NCBI GenBank assembly: GCA_947476895.1 | Contig: CANJRX010000001.1 | Span: forward strand, 372,865 to 436,864 | DNA length: 64,000 bases | Direction of reading: 5' to 3' | DNA from: Fidelibacterota bacterium | Lineage (GTDB): Bacteria; Pseudomonadota; Alphaproteobacteria; Rhodospirillales; Rhodospirillaceae | Part shown: piece after piece, positions 20,116 to 28,770 of the stretch | How positions within the stretch are numbered: position 1 is the first letter of the stretch | Layout: every line of letters starts with the position of its first letter | Notes under the pieces: generated by a model | Databases searched by the model: none | Told to the model about the DNA's origin: nothing | The model's input: only the letters and a program-made list of their open reading frames with translations | Position numbers and translations under genes: made by a program

Positions 20116-20646
20116 ATGCCCAAGACAGCAACAACAAAAGTAAAAGAAGTTAAAGCCCCGTTGCCCTTTTCTGCGGGCGACTTCGTGGTTTATCCGGCGC
20201 ACGGCGTCGGCAAAGTAACCAGCGTTGAAGCTCAGACCATCGCCGGCCAGAAAGTCGAACTCTTTGTCATCAGCTTTGAGCGCGACCGCATGACCCTGCG
20301 CGTTCCCGTCCGCAAGGTCGAGAACTCGGGTCTACGTAAGCTTTCGACCCGCAAAGTCATGGAAGCGGCTTTGACGACTCTGAAGGGCCGCGCTCGCGTG
20401 AAGCGCGCCATGTGGAGCCGTCGCGCTCAGGAATACGAAGCCAAGATCAATTCAGGTGATCCGGTGTCGATCGCCGAAGTGGTGCGCGATTTGCACCGCG
20501 GCGCATCGCAGCCGGAGCAAAGCTACAGCGAGCGCCAGATTTACGAACAAGCGCTTGAGCGCCTTGCGCACGAAGTCGCGGCCGTTGAGAAGATCAAACC
20601 CGAAGCGGCCACCGCCAAGCTGGAAAAGCTGCTCAACGCAGCCTAA
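20116..20646 (+). CDS. carD: CarD family transcriptional regulator (CdnL-like)
   Basis: A 176-residue protein with the N-terminal CarD/Mfd RNA-polymerase-interaction domain (GDFVVYPAHGVGKVTSVE, about residues 21-38) and a helical C-terminal DNA-binding half. CarD proteins stabilise the RNA polymerase open complex, notably at promoters with weak -10 elements in alphaproteobacteria. The gene has its own structured leader and its own terminator. The first 17 residues are Lys/Thr-rich and variable. Confidence 0.93.
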   Translation: MPKTATTKVKEVKAPLPFSAGDFVVYPAHGVGKVTSVEAQTIAGQKVELFVISFERDRMTLRVPVRKVENSGLRKLSTRKVMEAALTTLKGRARVKRAMWSRRAQEYEAKINSGDPVSIAEVVRDLHRGASQPEQSYSERQIYEQALERLAHEVAAVEKIKPEAATAKLEKLLNAA

Positions 20647-20667
20647 AGCTTTCGGAGCGAGAAAATA

Positions 20668-20706
20668 AAACGGCCTCGGTGCATCAGCTCGGGGCCGTTT
20701 GCTTTT
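20668..20706 (+). terminator. Terminator of carD
   Basis: Arms AAACGGCC (20668-20675) and GGCCGTTT (20693-20700), followed by GCTTTT, 21 nt after the carD stop. The symmetric A and T runs could make it work in both directions. Confidence 0.82.
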
Positions 20707-20715
20707 GGACACCGC

Positions 20716-21498
20716 ATGAAATTTCTAACCGTATTATTTTTCGTCCTGTTCGCAAGCGCGGCGTTTGCAGCCTCGCCTGATACCTTGCGCGATGGCGGTC
20801 ACGGTCCTGTTGCGACGGTGATTGACGCGGACACGGTGCGCCTTAAAGACGGCAAGGCCGATGTGCGCCTGGTTGGCATTCAGGGACCCAAGTTACCGCT
20901 GGGCCGCAAAGGCTTTGCCAAGTGGCCTTTGGCCGATGAAGCGCGCACGGCGCTGGTTGAAATGCTCAAAGGGCACGAGGTTGTTTTACGCCTCGGCGAA
21001 ACCGCGCAAGACCGCAATGGCCGGATAATCGCCCATATCATGCGGGATGATGGCCTTTGGATTCAGCATGAAATGCTGCGTCTGGGCTGGGCGCGCGTTT
21101 ATACTTTCCCCGATAATCGCCAGCTCGCCGCAGAATTATTCGCGGCCGAAAGCGAAGCCCGTGCGGCGAAGCGCGGTGTCTGGGCCGATACGTTTTATGC
21201 CGTACGCGCCGTAGAACCAGAAGCGCTCTCGAAAGATGCCGGTACATTTCAAATCGTCGAAGGCCGCGTGATGAGCGCCGCGAAAGTTCAGGGCCGCGTT
21301 TATCTCAACTTCGGAAGCGATTATAAAACCGACTTCACGGCGACCATCGTGCCGGAAGCGGTGAGTTTTTTCACCAAAGCCAAAACCGATCCTTTGTCTT
21401 TCAAAGGCAAAACGTTGCGCGTGCGCGGCTATCTCAGGAACTACAACGGTCCGGTGATCGACATCACGCACCCCGAACAGATCGAACTTGTGCCGTGA
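20716..21498 (+). CDS. Exported thermonuclease-family (SNase-like) nuclease
   Basis: A 260-residue protein. Residues 1-19 form a signal peptide (ending AFAA). The staphylococcal nuclease fold follows: IDADTVRLKD carries metal-binding acidic residues, VRLVGIQGPK replaces the usual VRLxGIDxPE, and later ETAQDRNGRIIAH supplies the catalytic arginine region. The second half (about 180-260) is an extra OB-like domain. The GIQGPK substitution at a usual acidic position could reduce catalysis. Its stop overlaps the next gene. Confidence 0.85.
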   Translation: MKFLTVLFFVLFASAAFAASPDTLRDGGHGPVATVIDADTVRLKDGKADVRLVGIQGPKLPLGRKGFAKWPLADEARTALVEMLKGHEVVLRLGETAQDRNGRIIAHIMRDDGLWIQHEMLRLGWARVYTFPDNRQLAAELFAAESEARAAKRGVWADTFYAVRAVEPEALSKDAGTFQIVEGRVMSAAKVQGRVYLNFGSDYKTDFTATIVPEAVSFFTKAKTDPLSFKGKTLRVRGYLRNYNGPVIDITHPEQIELVP

Positions 21499-22109
21499 TT
21501 CTCACGCCTCTCGCCCCAGAAGAATTTCCCCGTGCGCTTGAGGTCTTTGACGCCGGTCTCAACGATCAGCCTATGGCCCAAGCTGTGTTTAGGCGTATTG
21601 CCGCGACGCGCGAATTTTGTCCCGGTTTCAAAGCCGATCTTCATGCGGGGCGTCAAAAAGCCGTCGATCTCGCCGCGCGCATGGGTATTGTGACACTGGA
21701 CGAAGATCCCGCCGTGGCGTTTTCCTGGGATGGCTACATCATCCGCACGCGCTCGGAAACCAGCGTGGTGTTTCATGAAATCGCCCACTGGCAGATCGCG
21801 CCGCCGGCCCGCCGCGCGCTGTATGATTTTGGTTTGGGCGCAGGGCCTGAAAGCGGACGCATCGCGGAAGCGAATGACGTTTGTCGCGTGGACTTCGCAA
21901 TACAAGAAGAGGAAGAAAACCTCGCGTCACTGCTCGGCATTTTGTGGGAGACCGCCCACGATGAGCCAGCCGTGCTGGCCTTCGCCGAACAGAATTGGTT
22001 GGAATGCTACGACCGACCGCACACGCAGCGGCACTTCACCACATATCTGGAAAAGCTCCAGCAGCGCGGCCTTATCGATGCCGCAGGAAATCCGTTGCTC
22101 AGCCCTTGA
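21495..22109 (+). CDS. Elongation factor P hydroxylase (EpmC/YfcM)-like protein
   Basis: A 204-residue protein with a GTG start that overlaps the nuclease stop by 4 nt. The segment HEIAHW (94-99) followed by IAPPARRALYDFG (101-113) matches the E. coli EpmC/YfcM block that I remember as HEISHWCIAG..ARRELVDFG. EpmC hydroxylates the lysyl-modified EF-P, using iron held by such a motif. Only about 30 residues match strongly by memory; the rest is more divergent. EF-P modifying partners EpmA/EpmB are not in this window. Confidence 0.68.
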   Translation: MILTPLAPEEFPRALEVFDAGLNDQPMAQAVFRRIAATREFCPGFKADLHAGRQKAVDLAARMGIVTLDEDPAVAFSWDGYIIRTRSETSVVFHEIAHWQIAPPARRALYDFGLGAGPESGRIAEANDVCRVDFAIQEEEENLASLLGILWETAHDEPAVLAFAEQNWLECYDRPHTQRHFTTYLEKLQQRGLIDAAGNPLLSP

Positions 22110-22215
22110 GGGACTGTTGCATGTATCGGCGAATAGATTACTTTAGCCTGATGTAGCTGGGTTACTTGGTTGTAGTGACCCCTGGAATACACGCATGGCG
22201 AGGGGGAAATCGCTC

Positions 22216-22890
22216 ATGACGGAAGCACAAATCTTCGAGGGCGAAAATCAGTCCTCGGCCGGAAAACCGCGCAAAGCGACGCGCGACAAACGCCTCACGC
22301 CTGATGCGCGGCGCGACGCCATCATGCTGGCTGCCAAGGATCTGTTTCTCTCCAAAGGTTACGCGGCCACCAGCTTAGAAGAAATTGTTGCTATCTCCGG
22401 CGGCTCACTCTCCACCGTCTATCAGCTGTTCGGCAACAAGCAGGGCCTGTGGGCAGCGTTGGTGGCGAAAGTCACCGATATGGTTACCGAGCCGTTGCAA
22501 GACGGCATCATCCATCACGGCGATCCGCGCACGGTCTTGAAAGAATTTGCGCTCAGGCTCGATGCGGTCGAGCGCTCGCGCGATTCAGCGGGCGCGCTGC
22601 GCCTGATGCTGGCCGAAGGCACCAAGTATCCCGAACTCGTGCGTACACTGTTCGCCAAGGGCCCCGACGCCTCGCGGCATATCGTCGCGGCTTATCTGAA
22701 GTCGGAAGTCACCGCAGGGCACCTCAAGATTTCCGACATCGCCATGGCGGTGGAACTGTTTCGGGGATTGGTGTGCAGCGACACCAAATTGCGCAACGCC
22801 TGCGGCGTGTTGCCGCCCTCTACGCCCGAAGATATCGACCGGCGCATCGATGCCGCCGTCGATATGTTCCTTAAGGTCTACAAGGCCTAG
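22216..22890 (+). CDS. TetR family transcriptional regulator
   Basis: About 224 residues from the ATG at 22216, preceded by a purine-rich GAGGGGG; an ATG at 22195 in frame is the alternative. The N-terminal helix-turn-helix is typical (AAKDLFLSKGYAATSLEEI, then GGSLSTVYQLFGNKQGLW). The ligand-binding C-terminal half is AefR-like in length and composition. The regulated gene is not obvious; metC lies downstream after a terminator and the EpmC-like gene upstream. Confidence 0.85.
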   Translation: MTEAQIFEGENQSSAGKPRKATRDKRLTPDARRDAIMLAAKDLFLSKGYAATSLEEIVAISGGSLSTVYQLFGNKQGLWAALVAKVTDMVTEPLQDGIIHHGDPRTVLKEFALRLDAVERSRDSAGALRLMLAEGTKYPELVRTLFAKGPDASRHIVAAYLKSEVTAGHLKISDIAMAVELFRGLVCSDTKLRNACGVLPPSTPEDIDRRIDAAVDMFLKVYKA

Positions 22891-22902
22891 GATTTTGTCG
22901 TC

Positions 22903-22925
22903 GGCGAACGGTCCCGTTCGCCTTT
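22903..22925 (+). terminator. Terminator of the tetR-family gene
   Basis: The arms GGCGAACGG and CCGTTCGCC are perfectly complementary with a tiny loop, followed by TTT. It lies 12 nt after the stop. Confidence 0.75.
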
Positions 22926-22968
22926 GGCCATCTCGCGCCGTTCCTCAGAATAGCTTATATCTACGCCC

Positions 22969-24153
22969 ATGAAGAAAGACACGAAGGTCATTCGGGCGGG
23001 ACTTAACAAGAAGCGCAACGCCGGTGTTGTGAATACGCCCGTGGTGCGCGCCTCCACCGTCGTTTTCGAAACTCTCGCCGCTATGCGCGACGCCGACGAG
23101 CGTGTGCTGAAAAAGAACGAGAAAGTCCTGTATTACGGGCGTCGCGGAACACCCACGCATTGGACCTTGCAGGAAGCCATCACCGATCTCGCAGGCGGCG
23201 CCGATACGGTGCTTGCGCCTTCAGGCCTTGGCGCCTGCACGCTTGCGGTGCTGGGATGCGTAAAAACCGGCGATCATGTGCTGGTGACAGATTCCGTTTA
23301 TGGACCGACACGTTCTTTCTTCGACGGCTTTCTGAAAAACCTCGGCGTCGAGGTTACCTACTACGACCCGCTGATCGCCGGCGGCATCGCCGCCCTTTTC
23401 AAAAGCAACACGACTTTGGTGTTTTGTGAATCGCCCGGCTCGCTCACCTTCGAGGTGCAGGACCTTCCGGCGATTTCCGCTGCCGCCCATAAACACGGCG
23501 CCAAGGTTGCCGTCGATAACACCTGGGGCACACCGCTGTTCTCTAAACCGTTAGAGCTTGGCGCTGATCTTTCGATCGAGGCCGGCACAAAATATATCGT
23601 CGGTCACTCCGATGCACTGATCGGCACCATCACCGGTACGGCCGAGGCCATCAAAGGCGTGCAGAAAGCCAGCGGCGCGCTCGGCATCGCGGTCTCGCCT
23701 GACGACGTCTATCTCGCGACACGCGGTCTGCGCACCCTGTCGGTGCGTTTGCATCAACATGAGAAGAGCGCGCTGAAGGTCGCCAAGTGGCTGCAGACCC
23801 GCGCCGAAGTCGACCGCGTGCTCTACCCGCCGCTGCCGGACGACCCCGGCCATGCCCTGTGGAAACGCGACTTTACGGGGGCCTGCGGTCTGCTCGGCGT
23901 GGTCTTCGCGCGCACCTCTCAGGCCGCGGTCGAAGCCTTTATTGAAGGCCTGGAGTTGTTTCCCTTGGGGTTCTCCTGGGGCGGCTTTGAAAGCCTGATT
24001 GCCCCGGTCAGCGCCGCCGCCGTCACCCGGACCGCTAAGCCCTGGACCGCACCTTTGCCCGGCATCCGCCTCCATATCGGGCTTGAGGATGCGGACGATC
24101 TGATTGAGGACCTGGAGAAGGGCTTCGCCCGCTTCCGGAAGGCCCTCGGTTAA
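22969..24153 (+). CDS. metC: Cystathionine beta-lyase (MetC), PLP enzyme
   Basis: A 394-residue Cys/Met-metabolism PLP enzyme. The PLP lysine is in EAGTKYIVGHSD (K208), with the cofactor aspartate in VDNTWGTP (D183) and the early YYGRRGTPTHW block that is typical of MetC. It splits cystathionine to homocysteine, pyruvate and ammonia for methionine synthesis. It is a single gene with a short upstream region following the tetR terminator. Confidence 0.9.
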   Translation: MKKDTKVIRAGLNKKRNAGVVNTPVVRASTVVFETLAAMRDADERVLKKNEKVLYYGRRGTPTHWTLQEAITDLAGGADTVLAPSGLGACTLAVLGCVKTGDHVLVTDSVYGPTRSFFDGFLKNLGVEVTYYDPLIAGGIAALFKSNTTLVFCESPGSLTFEVQDLPAISAAAHKHGAKVAVDNTWGTPLFSKPLELGADLSIEAGTKYIVGHSDALIGTITGTAEAIKGVQKASGALGIAVSPDDVYLATRGLRTLSVRLHQHEKSALKVAKWLQTRAEVDRVLYPPLPDDPGHALWKRDFTGACGLLGVVFARTSQAAVEAFIEGLELFPLGFSWGGFESLIAPVSAAAVTRTAKPWTAPLPGIRLHIGLEDADDLIEDLEKGFARFRKALG

Positions 24154-24394
24154 GGTCCTGCCATCCTCGGTCCCCGGGTCCGGATAGGTCTTGCAGCCTC
24201 GCGCAAGATTGTTTAACCCCTGCAGCCCATCCCTAGAGAAGAAAGCCCTTGGCGGCGCTGTTATGCCGATTTCGAAGGCGCTTTTCGGTTAAATCATAGC
24301 CCCTTATGGGCTAAAGTGTTTCTCGGGTGAGGGATCGTTGTTGAACGCGGTTGCGCGCAAGAGTCGCCGCACCCGCCGGGAGATTTTGAGACCC
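24154..24394 (+). other. Gap before korA
   Basis: A 241-nt region. A perfect hairpin TAGCCC-cttat... GGGCTA (24297-24313) lies 82 nt before the korA ATG and could be a metC terminator or part of the korA leader. An in-frame TTG extension of korA reaches 24338. No clear promoter boxes were identified. Confidence 0.35.
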
Positions 24395-26281
24395 ATGAAT
24401 TTACAAACCGACGCCCGCAAGGGCGCGCCCGGCGACGGGTCAGTGAATAAGTCCGAGCTCGATTCCGTTGTTGTGCGCTTTGCCGGTGACTCCGGCGACG
24501 GTGTGCAGCTTCTGGGCGCGCAGTTTTCACAAGAAACCGCGCTGGCCGGCAATTCGCTCGCAACCTTTCCAGACTTTCCCGCCGAAATTCGCGCGCCTAC
24601 GGGGACGACCTACGGCGTGTCGGCCTTCCAGATCAATTTCGGTTCGCGCCTCATCAAGACCGCCGGCGACCAGCCCGACGTTCTCGTCGCGCTGAACCCC
24701 GCCGCCCTGATGGTGAATTACAAAGGCCTGCGTAAAGGCGGCCTGGTGATTCTCGATTCCGGCGCCTTCAAAGAAAAAGACATCAAGCGCGCAGGCTTCG
24801 CCATTGATCCGCGCCTGGACGGCACGCTGAAGGAATTCCGCGTTCTCGAAATCGATATCTCGGCGCAAGCCCTCGAAGTCGCCAAGCCTTTTGGTGTTTC
24901 GCAGAAGGAAGCGCTGCGCACCAAGAACCTGTGGACCTTGGGCCTCGTGTCGTGGATGTACGACCGCGAAATGGTTTCCACCATGGACTACGTCACGCGC
25001 AAGTTCGCGGCGGAAGACACGGTGCGCGACGCCAATATCGCGGCGCTGAAGGCGGGTCATGCCTACGGCGAGACTCACGAACTTGCCGGCGACATCGCGC
25101 CGGTTTCCATGCCGAGCGTGAAGGCGGAACCGGGCACCTATCGCCTGGTCTCGGGCGCTGAGTCGCTGGCCTGGGGTTTGGTTGCGGGCGCGCAGCTTGC
25201 GAGCCTTGAATTGGTGCTGGCCTCTTATCCCATCACCCCGTCGTCGCCGATCCTGCACATTCTCGCGAAGCTGAAACAGTTCGGTATCACGACCTTCCAG
25301 GCCGAAGACGAAATCGCCGCCTGCTGCGCTGCCATCGGCGCGTCTTACGGCGGCAAGCTTGGCGTCACGGCGTCGTCCGGTCCCGGCATCGCGCTCAAGA
25401 CCGAAGCGATTGGTTTAGCAATTTCGACAGAACTGCCGCTGGTGATCGTCAACACCCAGCGCGGCGGTCCGTCCACGGGCTTGCCGACCAAGACCGAGCA
25501 GTCTGACTTGTATATCGCTGTGTGGGGTCGCAACGCCGATGCGCCGATTCCGGTCATCGCGTCCAGCTCGCCCGGCGATTGCTTCGATGTCGCCATTGAA
25601 GCCGTGCGCTTGGCCACCAAGTACATGACGCCGGTGATGATCCTGTCCGACGGCTACATCGCCAATGCCGCCGAGCCTTGGTTGATTCCTTCCATGAAGG
25701 ACTACAAGCCCTTCAAGGTGGAATTCCACACCAAGACCGAAGACTTCCATCCCTTTATCCGCGATCCATTCACGCTCGCGCGCGTTTGGGCCGTGCCCGG
25801 CACACCCGGTTTGATGCACCGCATCGGCGGCATCGAGAAGGACTACAACTCCGGCAACATTTCCTACGATCCGGCCAACCACCAAAAGATGACGGATACG
25901 CGCGCTGCCAAGATCGACAATATTGCGAATGATATTCCCGAGCAGACCGTTGCGCTCGGCGAAGCCAAAGGCAAGCTTGCGGTCGTCGGTTGGGGTTCGA
26001 CCTTCGGTCCCATCAACCGCGCCGTCAGCAATATGCGCGATCAGGGCCTGGACGTTTCGCACATCCACATCCGCCATATCTGGCCGTTGCCGCGCAATCT
26101 CGGCCAGCTTTTGAAAAGCTACGAAAAAGTGCTGATTGCCGAAATGAACAACGGCCAGATGGTGACGCTGCTCAAAAGCCAGTATCTCGTCGATGCCAAA
26201 AGCCTGCTCAAGGTTTCCGGCCAGCCTCTCAAGATCGAAGAAGTCAGCAGCGCCATCCGCAGCTTGCTGGGGAGCAACTAG
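24395..26281 (+). CDS. korA: 2-oxoacid:ferredoxin oxidoreductase, fused gamma-alpha subunit (KorA type)
   Basis: A 628-residue protein. The N-terminal gamma domain starts VVVRFAGDSGDGVQLLG (about 25-41). The alpha, pyrimidine-binding part follows (SYPITPSSPILH; TASSGPGIALKTE). With KorB it oxidises 2-oxoglutarate (or a related 2-oxoacid) to the acyl-CoA and reduces ferredoxin. The fused gamma-alpha form with a separate beta subunit, lacking a ferredoxin subunit, is the two-subunit KOR type seen in many aerobes. The TTG at 24338 is an alternative start. Confidence 0.9.
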   Translation: MNLQTDARKGAPGDGSVNKSELDSVVVRFAGDSGDGVQLLGAQFSQETALAGNSLATFPDFPAEIRAPTGTTYGVSAFQINFGSRLIKTAGDQPDVLVALNPAALMVNYKGLRKGGLVILDSGAFKEKDIKRAGFAIDPRLDGTLKEFRVLEIDISAQALEVAKPFGVSQKEALRTKNLWTLGLVSWMYDREMVSTMDYVTRKFAAEDTVRDANIAALKAGHAYGETHELAGDIAPVSMPSVKAEPGTYRLVSGAESLAWGLVAGAQLASLELVLASYPITPSSPILHILAKLKQFGITTFQAEDEIAACCAAIGASYGGKLGVTASSGPGIALKTEAIGLAISTELPLVIVNTQRGGPSTGLPTKTEQSDLYIAVWGRNADAPIPVIASSSPGDCFDVAIEAVRLATKYMTPVMILSDGYIANAAEPWLIPSMKDYKPFKVEFHTKTEDFHPFIRDPFTLARVWAVPGTPGLMHRIGGIEKDYNSGNISYDPANHQKMTDTRAAKIDNIANDIPEQTVALGEAKGKLAVVGWGSTFGPINRAVSNMRDQGLDVSHIHIRHIWPLPRNLGQLLKSYEKVLIAEMNNGQMVTLLKSQYLVDAKSLLKVSGQPLKIEEVSSAIRSLLGSN

Positions 26282-26283
26282 CC

Positions 26284-27309
26284 ATGAACATCACCGTTCA
26301 ACCCGACAAACTTACCGCCAAAGATTTCGCTTCGGATCAGGAAGTGCGTTGGTGCCCCGGCTGCGGCGACTACGCCATCCTGAAAGCCATGCACAAGTCG
26401 CTGGCCGACATGGGCGCCCGCCCGGAAAACACCGTGTTCATTTCCGGCATCGGCTGCTCGTCGCGTTTTCCTTATTACATGGCGACCTACGGCTTTCACA
26501 CGATCCACGGTCGCGCGCCGGCGGTTGCGACGGGCCTGAAGCTCGCGCGTCCTGAACTGGACGTTTGGGTTGTCACCGGCGACGGCGACGCCTTGTCCAT
26601 CGGCGGCAACCATCTGTTCCATGCGCTGCGCCGTAACGTCGATCTGAACATCTTGCTGTTCAACAACGAGATCTATGGTCTTACCAAAGGCCAAGCCTCG
26701 CCGACCTCGCGCGTCGGTCAGCGTTCGCCGTCCACACCCATGGGCAGCATCGACAGCCCCATCGAAGCTTGCACCTTTGCGCTGGGTTGCGGTGCGCGTT
26801 TCATCGCGCGCGGCATCGACGTGCAGGCCAAAGAACTCGACGTGCTGTTCAAACGCGCCCGCGAACACAAGGGTGCGTCGTTCGTTGAAATCATCCAGAA
26901 CTGCATCGTCTATAACGACGCAACCTTCTCCGCCTTCACCGACAAAGACGTGGCCGCCGACATGCAGCTGCACGTCAAACACGGCCAGCCCATGTTATTC
27001 GGCAAAGAGCGCAACAAGGGCCTGCGTCTGAATACGCAGACCTTGAAGCTGGAAATCGTCGTCATCGGCCAGAACGGCGTCGAAGAAAAAGACATCCTGG
27101 TTCACGACGAAACCAATCGCGTGCTCGCAGGCCTTCTCGTGGCTTTGCGTCCGCCAAGCTTCCCGGAAGTGCTGGGCGTGATCTATTGCGATCCCGCGCC
27201 CATGTCTTATGAAGCCGCGGTGAAGGCCCAGGAAGCCCAAGCCAAGCTCAAGGGCCCGGGCGATCTGGACAAGTTGATGCGCACCGGAAACACCTGGTCG
27301 GTCACCTGA
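26284..27309 (+). CDS. korB: 2-oxoacid:ferredoxin oxidoreductase beta subunit (KorB type)
   Basis: A 341-residue protein whose ATG is 2 nt after the korA stop. It carries the CPGCGDYAIL cluster-binding motif (WCPGCG near residue 22), a further cysteine in GIGCSSRFPYY and the thiamine diphosphate motif GDGDALSIGGNH..NNEIYGLTKGQ. It binds TPP and a [4Fe-4S] cluster. Substrate preference between 2-oxoglutarate and pyruvate is inferred from family resemblance only. Confidence 0.91.
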   Translation: MNITVQPDKLTAKDFASDQEVRWCPGCGDYAILKAMHKSLADMGARPENTVFISGIGCSSRFPYYMATYGFHTIHGRAPAVATGLKLARPELDVWVVTGDGDALSIGGNHLFHALRRNVDLNILLFNNEIYGLTKGQASPTSRVGQRSPSTPMGSIDSPIEACTFALGCGARFIARGIDVQAKELDVLFKRAREHKGASFVEIIQNCIVYNDATFSAFTDKDVAADMQLHVKHGQPMLFGKERNKGLRLNTQTLKLEIVVIGQNGVEEKDILVHDETNRVLAGLLVALRPPSFPEVLGVIYCDPAPMSYEAAVKAQEAQAKLKGPGDLDKLMRTGNTWSVT

Positions 27310-27354
27310 CGCCAAATCTTCGGTAATCTGTTTTACACTTAAACCGCCCAAACC

Positions 27355-27386
27355 TTCCGGGCCGTTTCCGCGTGGCCAGCCCGGAA
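27355..27386 (+). terminator. Hairpin after korB, possible terminator
   Basis: Perfect 8-bp arms TTCCGGGC (27355-27362) and GCCCGGAA (27379-27386), followed by a weak ACCTTTGACTTT. The lack of a T run makes termination uncertain; it could be part of the next gene's leader. Confidence 0.45.
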
Positions 27387-27490
27387 ACCTTTGACTTTAC
27401 GTGTAAAAATATCGAAAACTAACGCCAGTCTTAGGGCCTTAGCGCTCCGGGACGCGCCGGTGAACTTACGGCGTGGGGACAAGGTGGCGT

Positions 27491-28081
27491 ATGCCTACGA
27501 ACGTCGAAGAAACAATCGAGGTACTCAATTTCCCCAAAGGGAAAGTCCTGTTCAAACAGGGCGACAAGAGCGACGCGGCCTATATCGTTAATTCCGGCGC
27601 CGTCGGCATGTACCGCGAAGCGCAAGGGCGCAAAGTACCTCTTACCACCGTGCGGCGCGGCGAGCTTTTCGGCGAGATGGCCGTGATCGACGACAGCCCA
27701 AGAATGGCAACAGCGTTCGCGCTGGAAGATTGCGCCATCATGGTGGTGCCCTACCGCATCATGCTGGACAAGCTGCGCAAGGCCGATCCGTTCATGCGCG
27801 CCATCATCAACATGCTGATGAACAACCTGCGCGGCGCGCATGAGAATTATATGCCCAAATCGCGCAGCCTGGCCGATGCCTCGAATATGCTGAGCCGTCA
27901 GTCCGATGTCATCGCCAAGTTTCTGCAACCCGATCTGCCGCCGGCCTTCACCGCCGACATGACGGGGAAACTCAAAAACCTGGAAGTCGTGATCAAAGAC
28001 CTGCGGCGTGTGGCGGCTTTGCACAAAGAAGAAGACAAACGCGACGACGCCAATCCGTCCGAAGCTGACTTGCCGCAGTAG
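27491..28081 (+). CDS. Cyclic nucleotide-binding domain protein without DNA-binding domain
   Basis: A 196-residue protein from the ATG at 27491 (AAGGTGG upstream). Residues about 10-125 form a cNMP-binding beta-roll (FKQGDKSDAAYIVNSGAVGMY, then RRGELFGEMAVIDDSPRMATAFA, the phosphate-binding cassette). The rest is helical and highly charged, with no helix-turn-helix that I can see. It therefore cannot act like CRP on its own. Its ligand and partner are unknown. It may follow korAB in the same direction by readthrough. Confidence 0.8.
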   Translation: MPTNVEETIEVLNFPKGKVLFKQGDKSDAAYIVNSGAVGMYREAQGRKVPLTTVRRGELFGEMAVIDDSPRMATAFALEDCAIMVVPYRIMLDKLRKADPFMRAIINMLMNNLRGAHENYMPKSRSLADASNMLSRQSDVIAKFLQPDLPPAFTADMTGKLKNLEVVIKDLRRVAALHKEEDKRDDANPSEADLPQ

Positions 28082-28082
28082 G

Positions 28083-28604
28083 CTAATCGTAAGTCGGCGT
28101 TTGCTGCCAGCCGTAGCCTACTTCCTTCAGCGGCACGCCCGCGAAGTTTTGCACCATCTCCGCGACCGGTTCACCGCCCAGCTTGGCGTAAAAACGCCGG
28201 TACGGGCTTTCGGCCAGAACCCACACAAAAAGACCGTTAAGCCCGCTTTGCGCCAGCCTGTGCGACGCAGCCATGAACAGCCGCCGGCCATGGTTCGCCC
28301 GCTGATGGGTGCGCAAGACATAGAGGGATGAAATCTCGGCCTGATAGCGGTCGTCCTGGTGGCGCAACGGACAGGCCGAGACGAAGCCGATAATGCGCTC
28401 GTCGTGGTCTTCGCTGACCAGCACCGTGAACCCTGGATCTTTGCGTTCCAAAAGACGAAGCCAAACGACAGTCCGGTTTTGCACCGTCATGGAATCAAGA
28501 TAGGCCTTGGGGATAATACCGCCGTAACTCGACCTCCACGTGTCTACGTGCACCTGAGCGATGGCGGCGGCATCGTCGCGTTCCGCGGGGCGAATTGTCA
28601 GCAT
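28083..28604 (-). CDS. GNAT family N-acetyltransferase
   Basis: A 173-residue protein with the GNAT fold: the N-terminal IRPAERDDAAAIAQVH strand-helix, IGFVSACPL (strand 4) and the acetyl-CoA loop YVLRTHQRANHGRRLF (about 93-108). The substrate cannot be predicted. It converges tail to tail with the cyclic-nucleotide-binding gene (1 nt between stops). Confidence 0.82.
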   Translation of the reverse strand: MLTIRPAERDDAAAIAQVHVDTWRSSYGGIIPKAYLDSMTVQNRTVVWLRLLERKDPGFTVLVSEDHDERIIGFVSACPLRHQDDRYQAEISSLYVLRTHQRANHGRRLFMAASHRLAQSGLNGLFVWVLAESPYRRFYAKLGGEPVAEMVQNFAGVPLKEVGYGWQQTPTYD

Positions 28605-28770
28605 GATGGTTTCATTTTAGTCCCGATACCGGGCGTTCACAAACGCGCGTGCAACGCTGCCGGAATCACAAGGATCGTTCAAAACCCGCGTTCTTTAGCG
28701 TAGTCTGTACCGCAGCAGGGCAGGTGGAGAGTCCGTTCGCGGATATGCCCGGCTGGTTTGGGGGGCTTTG

